Positions 48,101 through 62,092 of a stretch of DNA of 64,000 nucleotides are shown here, one piece after another. The stretch comes from Thermothielavioides terrestris NRRL 8126 (taxonomy: Eukaryota; Ascomycota; Sordariomycetes; Sordariales; Chaetomiaceae): contig NC_016458.1 in assembly GCF_000226115.1 (NCBI RefSeq), positions 3,506,001-3,570,000 on the forward strand, read 5' to 3'. Position numbers and translations under genes: made by a program. Within the stretch, counting starts at the first letter, position 1. Each line of letters begins with the position of its first letter. The notes beneath the pieces are model-generated. The model saw nothing but the letters and a program-made list of their open reading frames with translations, was not told where the DNA came from and did not search any database.

Positions 48101-48625
48101 TATTGCTTTATTGAACCTAGGTAGACGTGCTATAAAGCGTATAGAGCTCAAGCTCCTATTCCACTATAATCCAGAGCAGTATACCCGCCGATTAAGAGAT
48201 TCTATTGTACTTGTCCTATATCGGGTAGTAGACGTTGAAGTCGCCTATAAGTATATTGCGCCCCCTTAGCTCCCGCTCTACTAGGGTATAAAGCGACGAT
48301 CGCTACCCTAGCTCCTAGTTAGGCAAGTAGATAGACTATACTATAAAGGGATCCAACCCCTCTTTCTTAAACGTTACCGCCATCTAGTCTTCTCTAGCCT
48401 TAGTAGATTACAATATATAGTCAAGGCGCTTACTTATATATAGCGCTGCCCTACTAGTACTATATATTATCTTATACTGTCCGCCTTGCCTATAGGGTAG
48501 GATAGGCGAGGTTGTAGTTAGATAGATCGGTAGCTCCTAAATCGCTACTAGGTCGAACTCTTCTCTCTCCTCTAGTATCTAGTTAAGGTAGTATCTACTA
48601 CTATCGGTATTCTAGTAGAGCACCC
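45110..48625 (-). pseudogene. LINE H ORF2: endonuclease and reverse transcriptase, RIP-broken
   Basis: Minus-strand reading gives the endonuclease (GDFN equivalent near 48240), RT near 47700-46450 with the Y-x-D active-site region near 46610, the post-RT region and a basic tail near 45140. Limits come from alignment with LINE E. It has fewer stops than the G copy but is still far from open. Confidence 0.83.
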
Positions 48626-48819
48626 TTAGCGTTATAGCTATATACTTAGTATAGAGTAGGGGCCCTTAGTTATAACTACGTTAGGCTATAAAGCTAGCTC
48701 TATACTTATATTGCGTAAAGGCGCTATATAAGTAGCGCTCCTATTCTATACCCTAGCTCCCTAGAACGTTTATAAGAGCACTCTAAACTAGAATAGGTCT
48801 ACGCCGTTGGAGCGCTCTA

Positions 48820-50293
48820 CCCTTTAGATATCGGTAAACTAGCCTACCTTAGTAGGGCACTTCCTTAGACGCTACTCCCTTAACTCGTTTTCCTAGCTTC
48901 TACACTATATATTCACCCTCGTCGCTGCCGTTGCCCGAGGCTAGGGCATATAGAACGTAAATAGGCGGTTAAGGAACTGTTCCCTTATACGTTTACGTTA
49001 CTCTTATACAACTTTGTAGCTTATATCGAAGGCTATATAGGCACCCCTATAGTTAACGTATTTTGGCCAGTGCCTAGCTAGGTTAGTCTTTACTAGGCAC
49101 TACGCCTCCTACTCCTTTATAGTATTGCCTTCGCTATATATTATATAGGTATAAACTAGACAGTATATCTCCTTCTCTTTATAGAATATCGCTTTATATC
49201 CCTATTTTATATATTTGAAGTATAGGATTATATACCCTATACCTTCAAAGCGCTTACAAGGGTAGACTATATAGTCGAGTAGAATACCCTAATCGATAAG
49301 CCTTATAGCTTCCTTAACTATATAGAGCTCAACTAGTATATATATCGTCTATAGCCTCTAATCGCCCTCGGTATTGCCCTACAGTATATATAGCCTTATA
49401 CATACGATCTAGACCTTATTCTCTCTTACTAGGTTCGTCACTAGGCGGCTAAGGTTATCCCTATACTTTACTAAGGCGGCTAGCTATATACCCTTCGCTA
49501 GTACTATAAAGGTATAGCGCTTAAGTACTATAGTCGCCCTAAATATAATAGTGACCTACGCCTTGTTGTCCTCGTTAATGAACTACGTTTAACGATCCTC
49601 CTTAAATATAACTACTACGTTCCTACTCTTTAGTAGCTTCTACGCTACAATAGCGCCACTTCTACCACCCTCCGTAGTTACTCCCATTATAGCTATAGCT
49701 ATATTTACTACCTAGACTATATCCCCTATACTCCTATTGACGATATTCGTAGGCGCCTACCTAAGGTCGATTACGAGCTTATAAAACAGCTTCTTCGATA
49801 TATACTGTATATAGCTCTTAAGTAGCTAGGGCGCCAACGTTACGGCTATACCCTACCCTACTACCTAGGCCTAGGTCCTTACCTAGGCTCCTCTAGCACT
49901 AGCCTATAGTCCAACCTTGTTCTTTATCTATATAACCTCTTCTTTTATATAGTCGACGCTTTTATATAGCTTATATATATTATAGAGGCAGTTTAGCTTA
50001 TCTTAGAACACCTTACAGTAGTATACGTATATAGTAGCCTATACGTATAGCTATATCTCTAGCAACACTAAGGTACGGAACTCTTATAAAAGCCTTGATC
50101 TTTTGTCGTTAGCGCCCTTAGTATATATATTCCAATCGTTTATAGCTCCTATAGGAGGGAGCCCAAGTCTTCGGTCGCGTCGGTCGAGGTGTTTATACAC
50201 GTTAGCTATAGTATCGCGACTCGTAGCGCCTACTATCGGACTACCGCCATCGCCACTACGACCTACGTAGCCGCTACGCCCCCTCTATAACAT
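48820..50293 (-). pseudogene. LINE H ORF1: Gag-like, RIP-broken
   Basis: Initiator ATG kept at 50293-50291 (minus), codon 2 TTA and then TAG replacing CAG-type codons. The N-terminal GRxGDGGSP-like and RDTxANVxKxxDRxD-like blocks are readable, with LGSLL-type and IGAINDWN-like sequence after them. Knuckle remains lie near 49150-48950. Confidence 0.75.
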
Positions 50294-50407
50294 TGTAGAT
50301 AGGGGTAATCGGGTACGCTGAGTACGTTCGCGTTGTTGGATTCAGTTTTAGCTCAACGGTTCCTTCGCAATCGGCATTTGAGTGCGAAGAAGCTCTTTAA
50401 TCTTTCT

Positions 50408-51923
50408 GCTTCTATACTATATATTTGCCCCTATTATCGCTATTGTCTAAGGTTAAGGTATATAGAACGTAAGTAAATAGTTAAGGAACCACTCTCTTAT
50501 ATATTTACGCTACTCCTATATAACTTTATAGCTTATATTAAAAGCTATATAGGCTCCTCTATAATTAATATACTTTAGCTAGTACCTAGCTAGGTTAGTC
50601 TTTACTAAGTATTGTACCTCTTATTCCTTTATAGTACTACTATTGCTATACGCTATATAGGTGTAGATTAGACAATGTACCTCCTCCTCCTTATAGAATA
50701 CCGCCTTATACCCCTACTTTCTATATTTGAAGTATAGGATTATATATACAACGCCTTTAAAGTACTTATAAGGATAGACTATATAGTCGAGTAGAATACC
50801 CTAATCAATAAGCTTTATAGCTTCCTCAACTATATAAAGCTTAACTAGTATATATATTGTCTATAGCCTCTAATCGCCCTTAGTACTACCCTATAGCGTA
50901 TATAGCCTTATATATATAATCTAGACTTTATTTTCTCTTACTAGGTCTACTACTAAGCGGCTAAAGTTATCCTTATACCTCGTTAAGGTAGCTAGCTATA
51001 TACCCTTTGCTAATACTACGAAGGTATAGTGCTTAAGTACTATAGTCGCCCTAAATATAGTAGTAACCTATATTTTATTGTCCTTGTCAACGAACTATAC
51101 CTAGCGATCCTCCTTGAATATAACTACTACGTTCCTACTCTTTAGTAGCTTCTATACTACGATAGCGCTACTTCTACTGCCCTTTATAGTCGCTCCTATT
51201 GTAGCTATAGCTATATTTACTATATAGACTATATCCCCTATACTCCTATTGACAATATTTATAGGTACTTGCCTAAGGTCGACTATAAGCTTATAAAACA
51301 GCTTCTTTAGTATATACTATATATAGCTCTTAAGTAGCTAGGACGTCGACGTTATAGCTATACTCTACCCTACTACCTAGGCCTAGGTCCTTGCTTATAT
51401 ACCTCTAATGCCTATCTATAGCCCAACCTTGTTCTTAATTTATATAACCTCCTCTTTTATATAGTCAATACTTTTATATAGCTTATATATATCGTAGGAG
51501 TAGTTTAGCTTGTTTTAGAATATTTTACGATAGTATATATATATAGTAGCCTATATATATAGCTATATCTCTAGCAATACTAAAGTATAGAATTCTTATA
51601 AAAGCTTCGATCTTTTATCGTTAGCGCCTTCGATATATATATTCCGATCGTTCGTAGCTCTTATAGGAGGGAGCCTAAGTCTTCGATCGCGTCGGTTAGG
51701 GTACTTATATACGTTAGCCGTAGTGTTACGACCTACAACGCCTACTATTAGACTACCGCTATCGCCACTACGACCTATATAGCCGTTGCGCCCCCTCTAT
51801 AATATCGTAGATAGGGGTAATTGGGTACGCTGAGTACACTCGCGTTGTTGGATTCGATTTTAGCTCAACGGTTCCTTTGCAATCGGCGTTTAAGTGCGAA
51901 GAAGCCTCTTTGGATTTGGATTA
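50408..51923 (-). mobile_element. LINE G, segment 2 (ORF1 and 5' end)
   Basis: Resumes LINE G after LINE H and runs to its 5' end near 51905, followed by about 18 extra bases and the second copy of the 20-bp duplication (51924-51943). ORF1 is antisense; its initiator has become ATA (51805-51803). Confidence 0.9.
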
Positions 51924-53570
51924 GTAGATAGGCCTACTAATATCTAAAAGGTAGAGCGTACTAATAGTATAGACCTATTCTAGTTTAGAGTACTCTTATA
52001 AACGTTCTAAGGAGCTAGAGCGCTAGTAGAGAGCACTATAGGTATAGCGCCCCTATAGGATATAAGTGTAGAGCTAGCTTTGTAGCTTAATATAGATATA
52101 ACTAAGGACTCTAGATTAGTACTACCTATATAGCTATAACGTTGTAAATACTTTAATAGAATATCGATAGTAGCTAATAGTACTTTAATTAAATACTAGA
52201 AGAAAGAGAGGAGTTCAACCTAATAGCGATATAGGGGCTAGTTAAGTAAGTAGAATATAATAATCCTACTAGCCCTACTTTTATAGGTAGGGTAGGAGGT
52301 ATAAGATAATATATAGCGCTAGGAGAGCAGCGCTATATATAAGTAAATGTATTGGCTATACTATATAGTCTATAGAAGCTAGGGAAGACTAGGTGGTAGT
52401 GACGTTTAAGAAGGAGGGGGCTAAACCCCTTATCGTCTAATCAATCTACTTGCCTAATTAGGAACTAGGATAGAGGTCGCTACTTAATACCTTTATAGAG
52501 TAGGAGCTAAGGGGGTACAACGTACTAGTAGAGGATTTTAATATATATTACCTAATATAGGACAAGTATAATAGGACCTTCTAATTAGTAGGTATATTAC
52601 TTTAGATTATAATAGAATAAGAGCTTAAGCTTTATATATTTTATAGTACGCCTATCTAGGTATAGTAAAGCAATAGGGATAGTACAATTGACTATATCTA
52701 GGCGATATAAGGTAATAGTACTTAGTAGCTAGGGCTACTCAACTTAGTAGGCTTAGACTATATACCCTAGATAGCTAAAGTACTATTAAGAGGAAATAGC
52801 GATGAAGTAGTAGTACTATTTAGCTATAGTTAGGCAATACTAAACTATAAAAGGTATAAAGCTAAAGTATAGTTCCTTATATTAATAAGAGAGATTAGTA
52901 TAGTTAATAAACTTAAAGGTATAATAGATCCTTTAATATAGAAACTTACTACTATTATAGATATTATAATGTTATATAGGAAGTTTAACTATAAATCTTA
53001 TATACTGTAGTAGAACCTTAAGGTTAACAAAGCGATATAGGAGATAAAGTAGGCTAAACGTACCTAAAGGGCAAGCTATACTATAAGCGTCTAGAAGCAC
53101 TACTATAAGGTAGTTAGGCGGTTCGAGTACTATACTAGTAAATTATAGACACTTTACTAACATTGCTCACTTATTTAAATGTCGAAGGAGTAGAAGCTAA
53201 TATAGGACATCGAGAGGTAGGCGAAGCTCTATAGCTATTAGTGCCCTAAGCCCCTAGTATTGCTAGCGCTTAGGCTAGAGCCTAACAAGCCTTAGAGCAC
53301 TATAATATATACTTAGAAGGTAGAGGCGCTAGTAAAGTGCTTCTTCTTTATACTATAGACATAGATCGACTATATCTTCGACTAGGACTAGCTAAAGGAA
53401 TCTATTAATAATATAGCGCCTATTGATTAGAAGGTCTATAAAGGTAATATTATAAAGATTATAAGCTATATAGGATTAAATAAAACGTTTATCAACGACC
53501 TTTTTACTAATAAGTTCTTTAAGGCCTATAATAAAGAGAGGAAGCTCTTAGAGGTATTTATAGTAATAAT
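51924..53570 (+). mobile_element. LINE F, segment 2 (endonuclease and start of RT), 3' end deleted
   Basis: Plus-strand LINE sequence aligning with LINE E about 35045-36710. It includes the endonuclease: the GDFN site is altered to EDFNIYYLI near 52530, and a GNRDSTIDYI-like block lies near 52670. It stops near 53570 without RT core, stem-loop or tail, and is directly joined to antisense D/I sequence through a shared ATATAT. A deletion removed the rest. Confidence 0.85.
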
Positions 53571-55447
53571 ATATATTATAGTGCTCTAGGGCTCGCTAGG
53601 CCCTAGCTAGAACGCTAGTAGTATTGGAGGCTTAGGGTGTTAGTAGCTCTAGAACTATACTTACCTCTTAATATCCTATATTAGCTTCTACTCTTTTAAT
53701 ACTCTAGTAAATAAGCAACGCTAATATAGCGTCTATAAATGGCTAGTATAGCATTTAAACCGCTTTACTACCTTGCAATAGTATTTTTAGAAGCTCGCTA
53801 TATAGCTTAACTACTAAATGCACTTAGCTCTCCTTACTTCCTATATTGCTTTGTCAACTTTAAGGTTCTATTATAGTATATAGGATCCCTAATTAAGCTT
53901 CTAATATAGTGCTACTATATTTATAATACTAGTTAGCTTATATATTAAGGTATCTACTATATCTTTAAGTTCCTCTACTATATTAATCTCCCTTAATAGG
54001 GTAAAGAACTATACTTGAGCTTTATACCTTTTATAGTCTAATAGCGCCTAGCTATAGCCTAATAGTATAGCGGCTTTACTACTACTTCCCTTTAATAGTA
54101 CTTTAGCTACCTAAGGTATATAGTCCAAGTCTACTAAGTCAAATAGCCCTAGCTACTAGGCGCTACTGCCCTATATTGCCTAAATATAGTTGATTATACT
54201 ATCTCTATTACCTTAACGAACCTAAATAGGTGTACTATAAGGTATATAAAGCTTAAGCTCCTATTCTACTACGATCTAGAGTAGCGTATTTACTAATTAA
54301 GAGGTCTTATTATACTTGTCCTATATTAGGTAGTATACGTTAAAGTCGCTTATAAGTATATTACACCCTTTTAATTCCTACTCTACTAAGGTATAAAGTA
54401 GCGACCTCTACCCTAGCTCCTAGTTAAGCAAATAGATAGACTATACTATAAGAAGGTCTGACCTCTCCTTCTTAAACATTACTACTACCTAGTCTTCTCT
54501 AGCTTCTATAGACTACATTGTATAGTCGAGACATTTATTTATATATAACGTTACCCTTCCTATACTATATATTATTTTATACCTCCTACCTCTCCTATAG
54601 GGTAAGGCTAATAAGGTTATATTTAATTAGATTAGTAGCTCCTATATTACTACTAAGTTAAACTCCTCCCTCTTCTTGAGCGCTTAGTTAAATCAGTGCC
54701 TACTACTATTAGTGTTCTAGTAGAGTACCCTCAACGTTATAGCTATATACTTAGTATCGAATAGAGGCCCTTAGTTATAACTACGTTAGACTATAAGGCT
54801 AGCTCTATACTTATACCTTATAAGGGCGCTATATAAGTAGTACTCCCTTCCTATCCTTTTAGCTCCCTAGAATGTCTATAAAAGTATCTTAAATTAGAAT
54901 AGGTCTATACTATTAGAGTACCTAGCCCTCTAAATATCGGTAGATTAATCTACTTTAGTATAGCGCTTCCTAAGGCGTTACTCTACTAGCTTGTCTTCTT
55001 AACTTCTATATTATATAGTTGCTATCGTCGTCGTTGTCGCATAGGGCTAGGGTATATAGAATATAAATAGGTAATTAAGGAACTACTCTCTTATACGTTA
55101 GCGCTACTCCTTTATAACCTTATAGTTTATATTAAAGGCTATATAGGCGCCTATATAGTTGATGTACTTTGGCCAGTACCTAGCTAGGTCGGTCCTTATA
55201 AGGCATCTCGCCTCTTATTTCCTTATAATACTACTATTACTATATACTATATAGGTATAGATTAGACAACGCGCCTTCTCCTCCTTATAGAATACTGTTT
55301 TATATCCCTATTTCCTATATTTAAAATATAAGATAGCTTATACTACGCCTTTAAAGCGTTTATAAAGGTAGATTATATAGTCGAGTAGGACGCCTTGGTC
55401 AATAAGCCTTATAGCTTCCTCTATTGTATAGAGCTCAATCAATATAT
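53571..55447 (-). mobile_element. LINE D/I, segment 4 (RT start, endonuclease, part of ORF1)
   Basis: Antisense LINE sequence from about LINE E coordinate 36440 to 34570. It includes the endonuclease, with the GDFN equivalent near 54340. It is cut by LINE J (duplication at 55435-55447) and continues at 61028. It is more diverged from LINE E than LINE H or J are. Confidence 0.82.
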
Positions 55448-55739
55448 TATTATTATTATTATTAATCTTATACCGAAGAGGCACTTAGTGCCTTGCCACT
55501 GAGGGCAAGCGGTCCCTCTACCTCTATATATACCACTTACATATAGCGCCTACGCTATATTCCCGCTATATAGGGTAGGCCTCCCTAGTTCCTTCTCTCT
55601 AACTCGCTAGAACTTACCTTTCCGGCCTAGTAGCGACGGAGATATAGCGGCCTATATAGCCTGTTATACGCCATTTATATACGCGATACACTCCTAGCGC
55701 GAGCGCTATAGCCGCTAGGCGCGCTATATACTCGAGGGA

Positions 55740-58700
55740 AGTAGCTAGAGGCCGACCTTTCTACGCCTCTTCCTCTTCCTTTTATGCCTCTCGCCTACGC
55801 CCTAGTCCTTATAGCTAGCTGCTAGAGGCTCCTCTACTATATCGTCTTAGCTACTATACTCTTATTATATACTTGTAGCGCTTTTTGCTAACCCCCTATA
55901 TCCTACCTTGCCTTCAACGTTTAGCTTAAACACTAGCTAGTACTTCTATAGGCGCTTAGTATATATTAGCTATCCTATAAGCCTCTAGGCGCCTTTCCTA
56001 CTCCTAAATAGTATAAATAGTATATATCGATCTTAGATATAAGGCCTTCCTATAATAATTGCGGGGTCCCTATAGTATATTGTAAGGTAGACGATAGTCT
56101 TAGGTATTTCGTTATAGCAATAAAGTGGTATAGGTATATTCGGTACCCTCTTCTAGAATAGGAATTGCCTAAGGCTAATAGCTCTAGTTCGTACCTATAT
56201 AAGGAGGGAGCTCTATACTTTACTAAGATTCTTATATACCTATAGCACTTAGGTAGAGGGTTCTAAGGTATATAGGTCTACTACTTCTTTATAGTATACC
56301 CTCTCTAGCCTTCTAGCGTCTATATAACGTATCTATAGCTCCCTATATACTTTCTATTCCTTTACTATAGCTATATCTACATTAGTATAAAGCTATAGCT
56401 TTTAAGGCCTTTAATTATTGTCCTTATTACTTTTATTCTACACCTTTACTACTACTACTATATAGTATATAAGGAGCTAGCCCTTAGCCTATATTTGCCT
56501 TTACTCTATAGGGGACTCCCCTATAGCTAGCCTCGCTACTAGGGTACAACGTATATAGCGCTATCTCTTTAACCTCAATACTACCTTTATATAGATATTA
56601 TATAGAAGCTATATAAGCTTAGTTTTCTAAAGCCTTTACTTAGTATATACTACCTAGTAGTTAAGGTATAGGTCGATAGGAGGTACCTAGGTCTTACTTT
56701 TTAGGTTGTAGACTAGTATAGCCTTATATACGCTAGCAACTACCTAGAGGTAGCCTAACTATATTGCATTAAAGCTATATATAATCCTATAGAAGGTCCC
56801 TCTAGCTAGTATTAGCGTATACTATACTATTGCCCTATACGATAGGACACTCTTAATAACCTTTATATAGATCTCCTAAGCTTATATAATATATACTCTA
56901 TATATCTTTGCTATAAGTCTTATAAAGGTAAACTTCTATATAGCTATCTTAGCTTTAATTGCCTTTTTATATATTTGAAACGAAAGCTTATAGTCTAGCT
57001 ATATACCTAGGAATCTCGTTGACTCTATAGATATAAGTCCTAGCTAACCTTCGCCAAGGATATTGACGACCTTTATATATAGCCGCTATACCTTTGTAAA
57101 GTAGATAAGCTCGCTCTTCGCTAGTTCAAACTATATCCCTTATTCTATAGCCTATTTCTTATATTCAGTAAACCCTCTCTCTAATATATAATAGTACACT
57201 AGTATATCCTATCTGAATATAAGAAGGTTAGTATTATCTATATACCTGACTATTAAGAGCCTAGTATACGCCTTAAGGGTATAGAACAGGGGGGTAATAA
57301 AGAGGATAAATAGCGCTAGTGATAGTGGCGAATCCTATAGTATACCCTACTATAGGGTCGTTAGCTTAGCTATAATCCTATTGAACTATAGGCGTACTAT
57401 ATAATCTTTAAAGTAGCTCTTTAGGAATATAATTAGCTTCCTTTCGAAGCCTAGTTCCTAAAGTATATATAGTAGCTAGATCTAGTCGACTTAGTTGAAG
57501 GCACCTTTTAAATCTAGTTATAATAGCGAAGTATAGACGCTATATACCTACGTTGTCTTTACTATATTAGTCACTACCTAGATTACTACCTCTATAGACC
57601 TATATTGCTAGAAGCCTATCTATATCTCTAGGAGTAGCTTATATACCTTAGCTATATATATTATTTAGTCTACGATAGCTACTTTAATAATTTTACCTAC
57701 TATACTAAGTAGCGATATTAGATAGTACGCCCCTACCTTTATTAGCTATTCTAGAGACTTCCCTAGCTTCCTAAGGACGACTATCTATATAGTATAGAAT
57801 CTATATAAGAAGTGCTCTAGTTTAAAATAGATGTATATAATCGCTATAAATATCTTTAATAGCTTACCTTCCTTATTATAGGCCTTAAGGAACTTATTAG
57901 TAAAGAGGTCCTTGCTAAGCACTTTGTTTAATCCTATATAGCTTATAATCTCTATAACTTCAGTACTATAGACCTCCTAGTTGATAGGCGTAGTATTATA
58001 AAAAGACCCTTTAGGCTAGTCTCGATTAGGGATATTATTATACTATATCTATAGTATAGGGAAGAAGCGCTTTACTAGCGCTTTAGCCTTCTAGATATAC
58101 GTTATAGCGCTCTAAGGCTCGCTAGGCCCTAGCTAGAGTGTTAGCAACGTTAGAGGTTTAAGGCGTTAATAGCTTCAAAGTCGTATCTACCTCTTAATAT
58201 CCTATATTAGCTTCTACTCCTTCGACGCTCTAACAAAGGAACTATACTAATATAGCGTCTATAACCACCTAGTATAGCACTTAAACTACTATATTGCCTT
58301 ATAGTAGTACATTTAGAAGCTTACTATATAGCTCGATCGCTAGGTATATTTAGCCCTCTTTACTTCCTATATTGCCTTGTCGACTTTGAGGTTCTACTAT
58401 AGTATATAGGATCCTTAATTAAACTTTTAATATAGCACTACTATATCTATAATACTAGTTAGCTTATATATTAGGGTATCTACTATATCCTTAAGCTACT
58501 TTACTATATTGACCTCCCTTAGTAGGGTAAAGAACTATACTTTAGCTTTATACCTTTTATAGTCTAATAGCGCCTAGCTATAGCTTTATAGTATAGCGGC
58601 TTTACCGCTACTCCCCTTTAGTAGTACTTTAGCTACTTAGGGTATATAGTCTAAGCCTACTAGGTTAAAAGGCTTTAGCTACTAGGTACTACTACTCTAT

Positions 58701-59250
58701 ATTGCCTAGATATAGTCGATTATACCGTCTTTATTGCCTTGCTATATTTAGGTAGATATACTATATAGTATATAAAGCTTAAGCTTTTATTCTACTATAA
58801 TCTAGAGTAGTATACTTATTAATCGAAAGGTCCTATTATATTTGTTCTATATTAGGTAATAGGCGTTAAAGTCGCTTATAAATATATTATACCCTCTTAG
58901 CTCCTACTCTACTAGGGTATAGAGTAGCGACCGCTACCCTAGCTCCTAGTTAGATAAATAAATAGACTATACTATAAAGGGGTCTAACCCTTCTTTCTTA
59001 AACGTTATAGCCATTTAATCTTCCTTTGCCTTAGCCAACTATATTATATAGTTAAAGCACTTATTTATATATAACGTTGTTCTACTAGTGCTATATACTA
59101 TCTTATATTAGCTACTTCGCTTATAGGGCGGGATAGGCAAGGCTATAGTTAAATAGATTGATAGCTCTTAAATCGCTATTAGATCAAATTCTTCTCTTTC
59201 CTTTAACGCCTAGTTAAAATGGTGTCTACTACTATTGGTATTCTAGTAGA
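55740..59250 (-). pseudogene. LINE J ORF2: endonuclease and reverse transcriptase, RIP-broken
   Basis: Aligned with LINE E: endonuclease with GDFN equivalent near 58870, RT with its active-site block near 57230, zinc-binding C-terminus near 56100 and a basic tail near 55780. Many TAG/TAA at former Gln/Trp codons. Inactive. Confidence 0.83.
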
Positions 59251-59449
59251 GTACCCTTAGCGTTATAGCTATATACTTAATATAGAGTAGAGGCCCTTAG
59301 TTATAACTACGTTAAGCTATAAAGCTAGCTCTATATTTATACTATATAGGGGCGCTATATAAGTAGAGCTCCTATTCTACGCCCTAGCTCTTTAGAACAT
59401 TTATAAAAGTACCCTAAACTAGAATAGGTCTATACCGTTAGAGTGCTTT

Positions 59450-60924
59450 GCCTTCTAGATATCAGTAGGCTAGCCTACTTTAGTAGGGTACTTCTTTAAA
59501 TGCTACTCCTTTAACTCGTCTTCCTAGCTTCTATACTATATACTTGCCCCTATTACCATTGTCGCTTAAAGTTAAGATATATAGAATGTAAGTAAACGGT
59601 TAAGGAACTGCTCCTTTATATACTTATACTACTTTTATATAACTTTATAGCTTATATTAAAGGCTATATAGGTACCTCTATAGTTGATGTACTTTAGCTA
59701 GTGCCTAGCTAGGTTAATCTTTACTAAGCACTATATCTCTTGTTCCTTTATAATATTACTATCGCTATACGCTATATAGGTATAAACTAGATAATATACC
59801 TCCTTCTCTTTATAGAACATTGCCTTATACCTCTATTTCCTATATTTAAAGTATAGGATTATATATATTATACCTTTAAAGTGCTTATAAAGGTAGACTA
59901 TATAGTCGAGTAGAACACTCTAATTAATAAGCCTTATAGCTTCTTTAACTATATAGAGCTCAACTAATATATATATTGTCTATCGCCCTTAACCGCCCTT
60001 AGTACTACCCTATAGCATATATAGCCTTATATATATAATCTAGACCTTATTCTCCTTTACTAGATCTGCTACTAGGTAGCTAAGGTTATCCCTATATTTT
60101 ATTTAAGTAGCTAGCTATATACCCTTTACTAGTACTATAAAGGTATAGTGCTTAAGTACTATAGTTGCCTTAAATATAGCGGTAACCTATACTTTATTGT
60201 CCTTATTAACGAACTACGTCTAACAATCCTCTTTAAATATAACTACTATATTCCTACTTTTTAGTAGCTTCTATACTATAATAGCGCTACTTCTATTGCT
60301 TCTTATAGTTGCTCCTCTTATAGCTATAGCTATATTTACTGCCTAGACTATATCCTCTATACTCCTATTGACAATATCTATAGACGCCTACCTAAGGTTA
60401 ACTATAAGCTTATAAAATAGCTTCTTTAGTATATATTATATATAGCTCTTAAGTAGCTAGGACACTAATGTTATAGCTATACCCTACCTTGCTATCTAGG
60501 CCTAGGTCCTCACCTAAGCACTTCTAGCGTCTACCTATAGCCTAACTTTATTCTTTATCTATATAACCTCCTCTTTTATATAATCAACGCTTTTATATAG
60601 CTTATATATATTATAGGGGTAGTTTAGCTCGTCTTAGAATACCTTATAGTAGTATATATATATAGTAGCCTATATATATAGCTATATCTTTAGCAACATT
60701 AAAGTGTAGAATTCTTATAAAAGCTTTAATCTTTTGTCGCTAGTACCCTTAGTATATATATTTCGATTGTTTATAGCTCCTATAGGAGGGAGCCTAAGTC
60801 TTTAGTTATATTAGTTGGGGTATTCGTATATATTAGCCATAGTATCACGACTTGTAGCGCCCGCTATTGGACTACTGCTATCGCCGCTACGACCTACGTA
60901 GCTACTACGCCCCCTCTACAACAT
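59450..60924 (-). pseudogene. LINE J ORF1: Gag-like, RIP-broken
   Basis: Initiator ATG kept at 60924-60922 (minus), followed by TTG TAG AGG GGG CGT, the same MLQRGR start as LINE F with CAG changed to TAG. The GDSSSPIAGATSRDT-like N-terminal block follows. Knuckle remains lie near 59800-59600. Confidence 0.76.
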
Positions 60925-61027
60925 TGTAGATAGGGGTAATCGGGTACGCTGAGTATACTCGCGTTGTCGGATTCGATTTTAGCTCAACAGTTCCTTTGTA
61001 ATCGGCGTTTGAGTGCAAAGAAGCCCC

Positions 61028-62092
61028 TCGATCAATATATATATTATATATAGCTCCTATCTATCCTTGGTACTACCCTATAGTATATATAGCCTTATAT
61101 ATATAATTTAGACCTTATTCACTTTCGCTAAGTCTACTACTAAATAGTCAAAGCCTTCTCTATACCTCGTTAAGGCTACTAGCCTAACGCTCTTCGCTAA
61201 TATAATGAAGGTATAGCGCTTAAATATCGTAGTTGCCCTAAATATAGTAATAACCTATACTTTATTATCCTCGTTAGTAAACTATATCCAACGATCCTCC
61301 TTAAATGTAACTACTATATTTCCACTTTTCAATAGCTTCTATACTACAATTATACTACTTCTACCACCTCCTATTGTTACCTTCGTAGTAGCTATAGCTA
61401 CATTGACCACTTAGACTATATTACCTATATTCCTATTAGCTATATCTATAGGCGTCTATCTAAGATCGATTATTAACTTCTGAAATAGCTTCTTTAGTAT
61501 ATACTATATATAGCTCTTAAATAGCTAGGTCGCTACTACTATAGCTACGCCTTGCCTAGCTACTTAAGCCTAGGTCTTTGTCTATACACCTCTAGTACCT
61601 AGCTATAATCCGACTTTGTTCTTTATCTATATAACCTCCTCTTTTATATAGTCAACGCTTTTACATAGCTTGTATATATTATAAGGGTAGTTTAGCTTGT
61701 CTTAAAATACTTTGCGATAGTATATATATACTATAGCCTATATATATAGCTATATCTCTAGCGATACTAAGGTATAGAAATCTTGTAAAAGCCTTGATCT
61801 CTTATCGCTAGTGCCTTTGGTATATATATTCCAATCGTTTATAGCTCCTATAGGAGGGAGCCTAAGTCTATAGTCGCGTTGGTCGAGGTGTTTATATATA
61901 TCAGCTATAGTGTCGTGACTCGCAGAGCCCCCTTCTAGGCTACTACGGTCACTACCACAGCCTATATAGCCGTTACGCCCCCTCTACGACATTGTAAATA
62001 GGGGTAACTAGGTACACTAAGTATATTTGCGTTGTCGGATTCAATTTTAGTTTAACAGTTCCTTCGCAATTGGCGTTTGAGTGCGAAGAAGC
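61028..62092 (-). mobile_element. LINE D/I, segment 5 (ORF1 N-terminal half and 5' end)
   Basis: Completes the D/I LINE to its conserved 5' end near 62091. ORF1 ATG is at 61992-61990 (minus). The following C-T8-CTTC (62093-62105) repeats the tract before 31289, so segments 1-5 are one element spanning about 30.8 kb through nested insertions. Confidence 0.85.

Larger units (their letters stand above)
44818..50407 (-). mobile_element. LINE H, full length, inserted in LINE G
   Basis: Flanked by GCTTCTATACTATAT (44803-44817 and 50408-50422). Tail complement, stem-loop at 44851-44867, both ORFs, and the conserved 5' end near 50393 are present. It is the innermost element of a four-deep nest and keeps noticeably more C/G than LINE G around it, consistent with a younger age. 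Confidence 0.93.
55448..61027 (-). mobile_element. LINE J, full length, inserted in D/I
   Basis: Flanked by TCRATCAATATAT (55435-55447 and 61028-61040, one difference). Tail complement, stem-loop at 55475-55491, ORF2, ORF1 and the conserved 5' end near 61024 are all present. It is 5.58 kb long. RIP-mutated. Confidence 0.93.

Noticed and set aside
39209..62092. LINE F plus D/I as a twin-primed or fold-back LINE with two 5' ends
   Set aside because: Twin priming leaves a 3' tail, which is missing; the pyrimidine duplication links segments on both sides into one LINE, and a single deletion explains the join.
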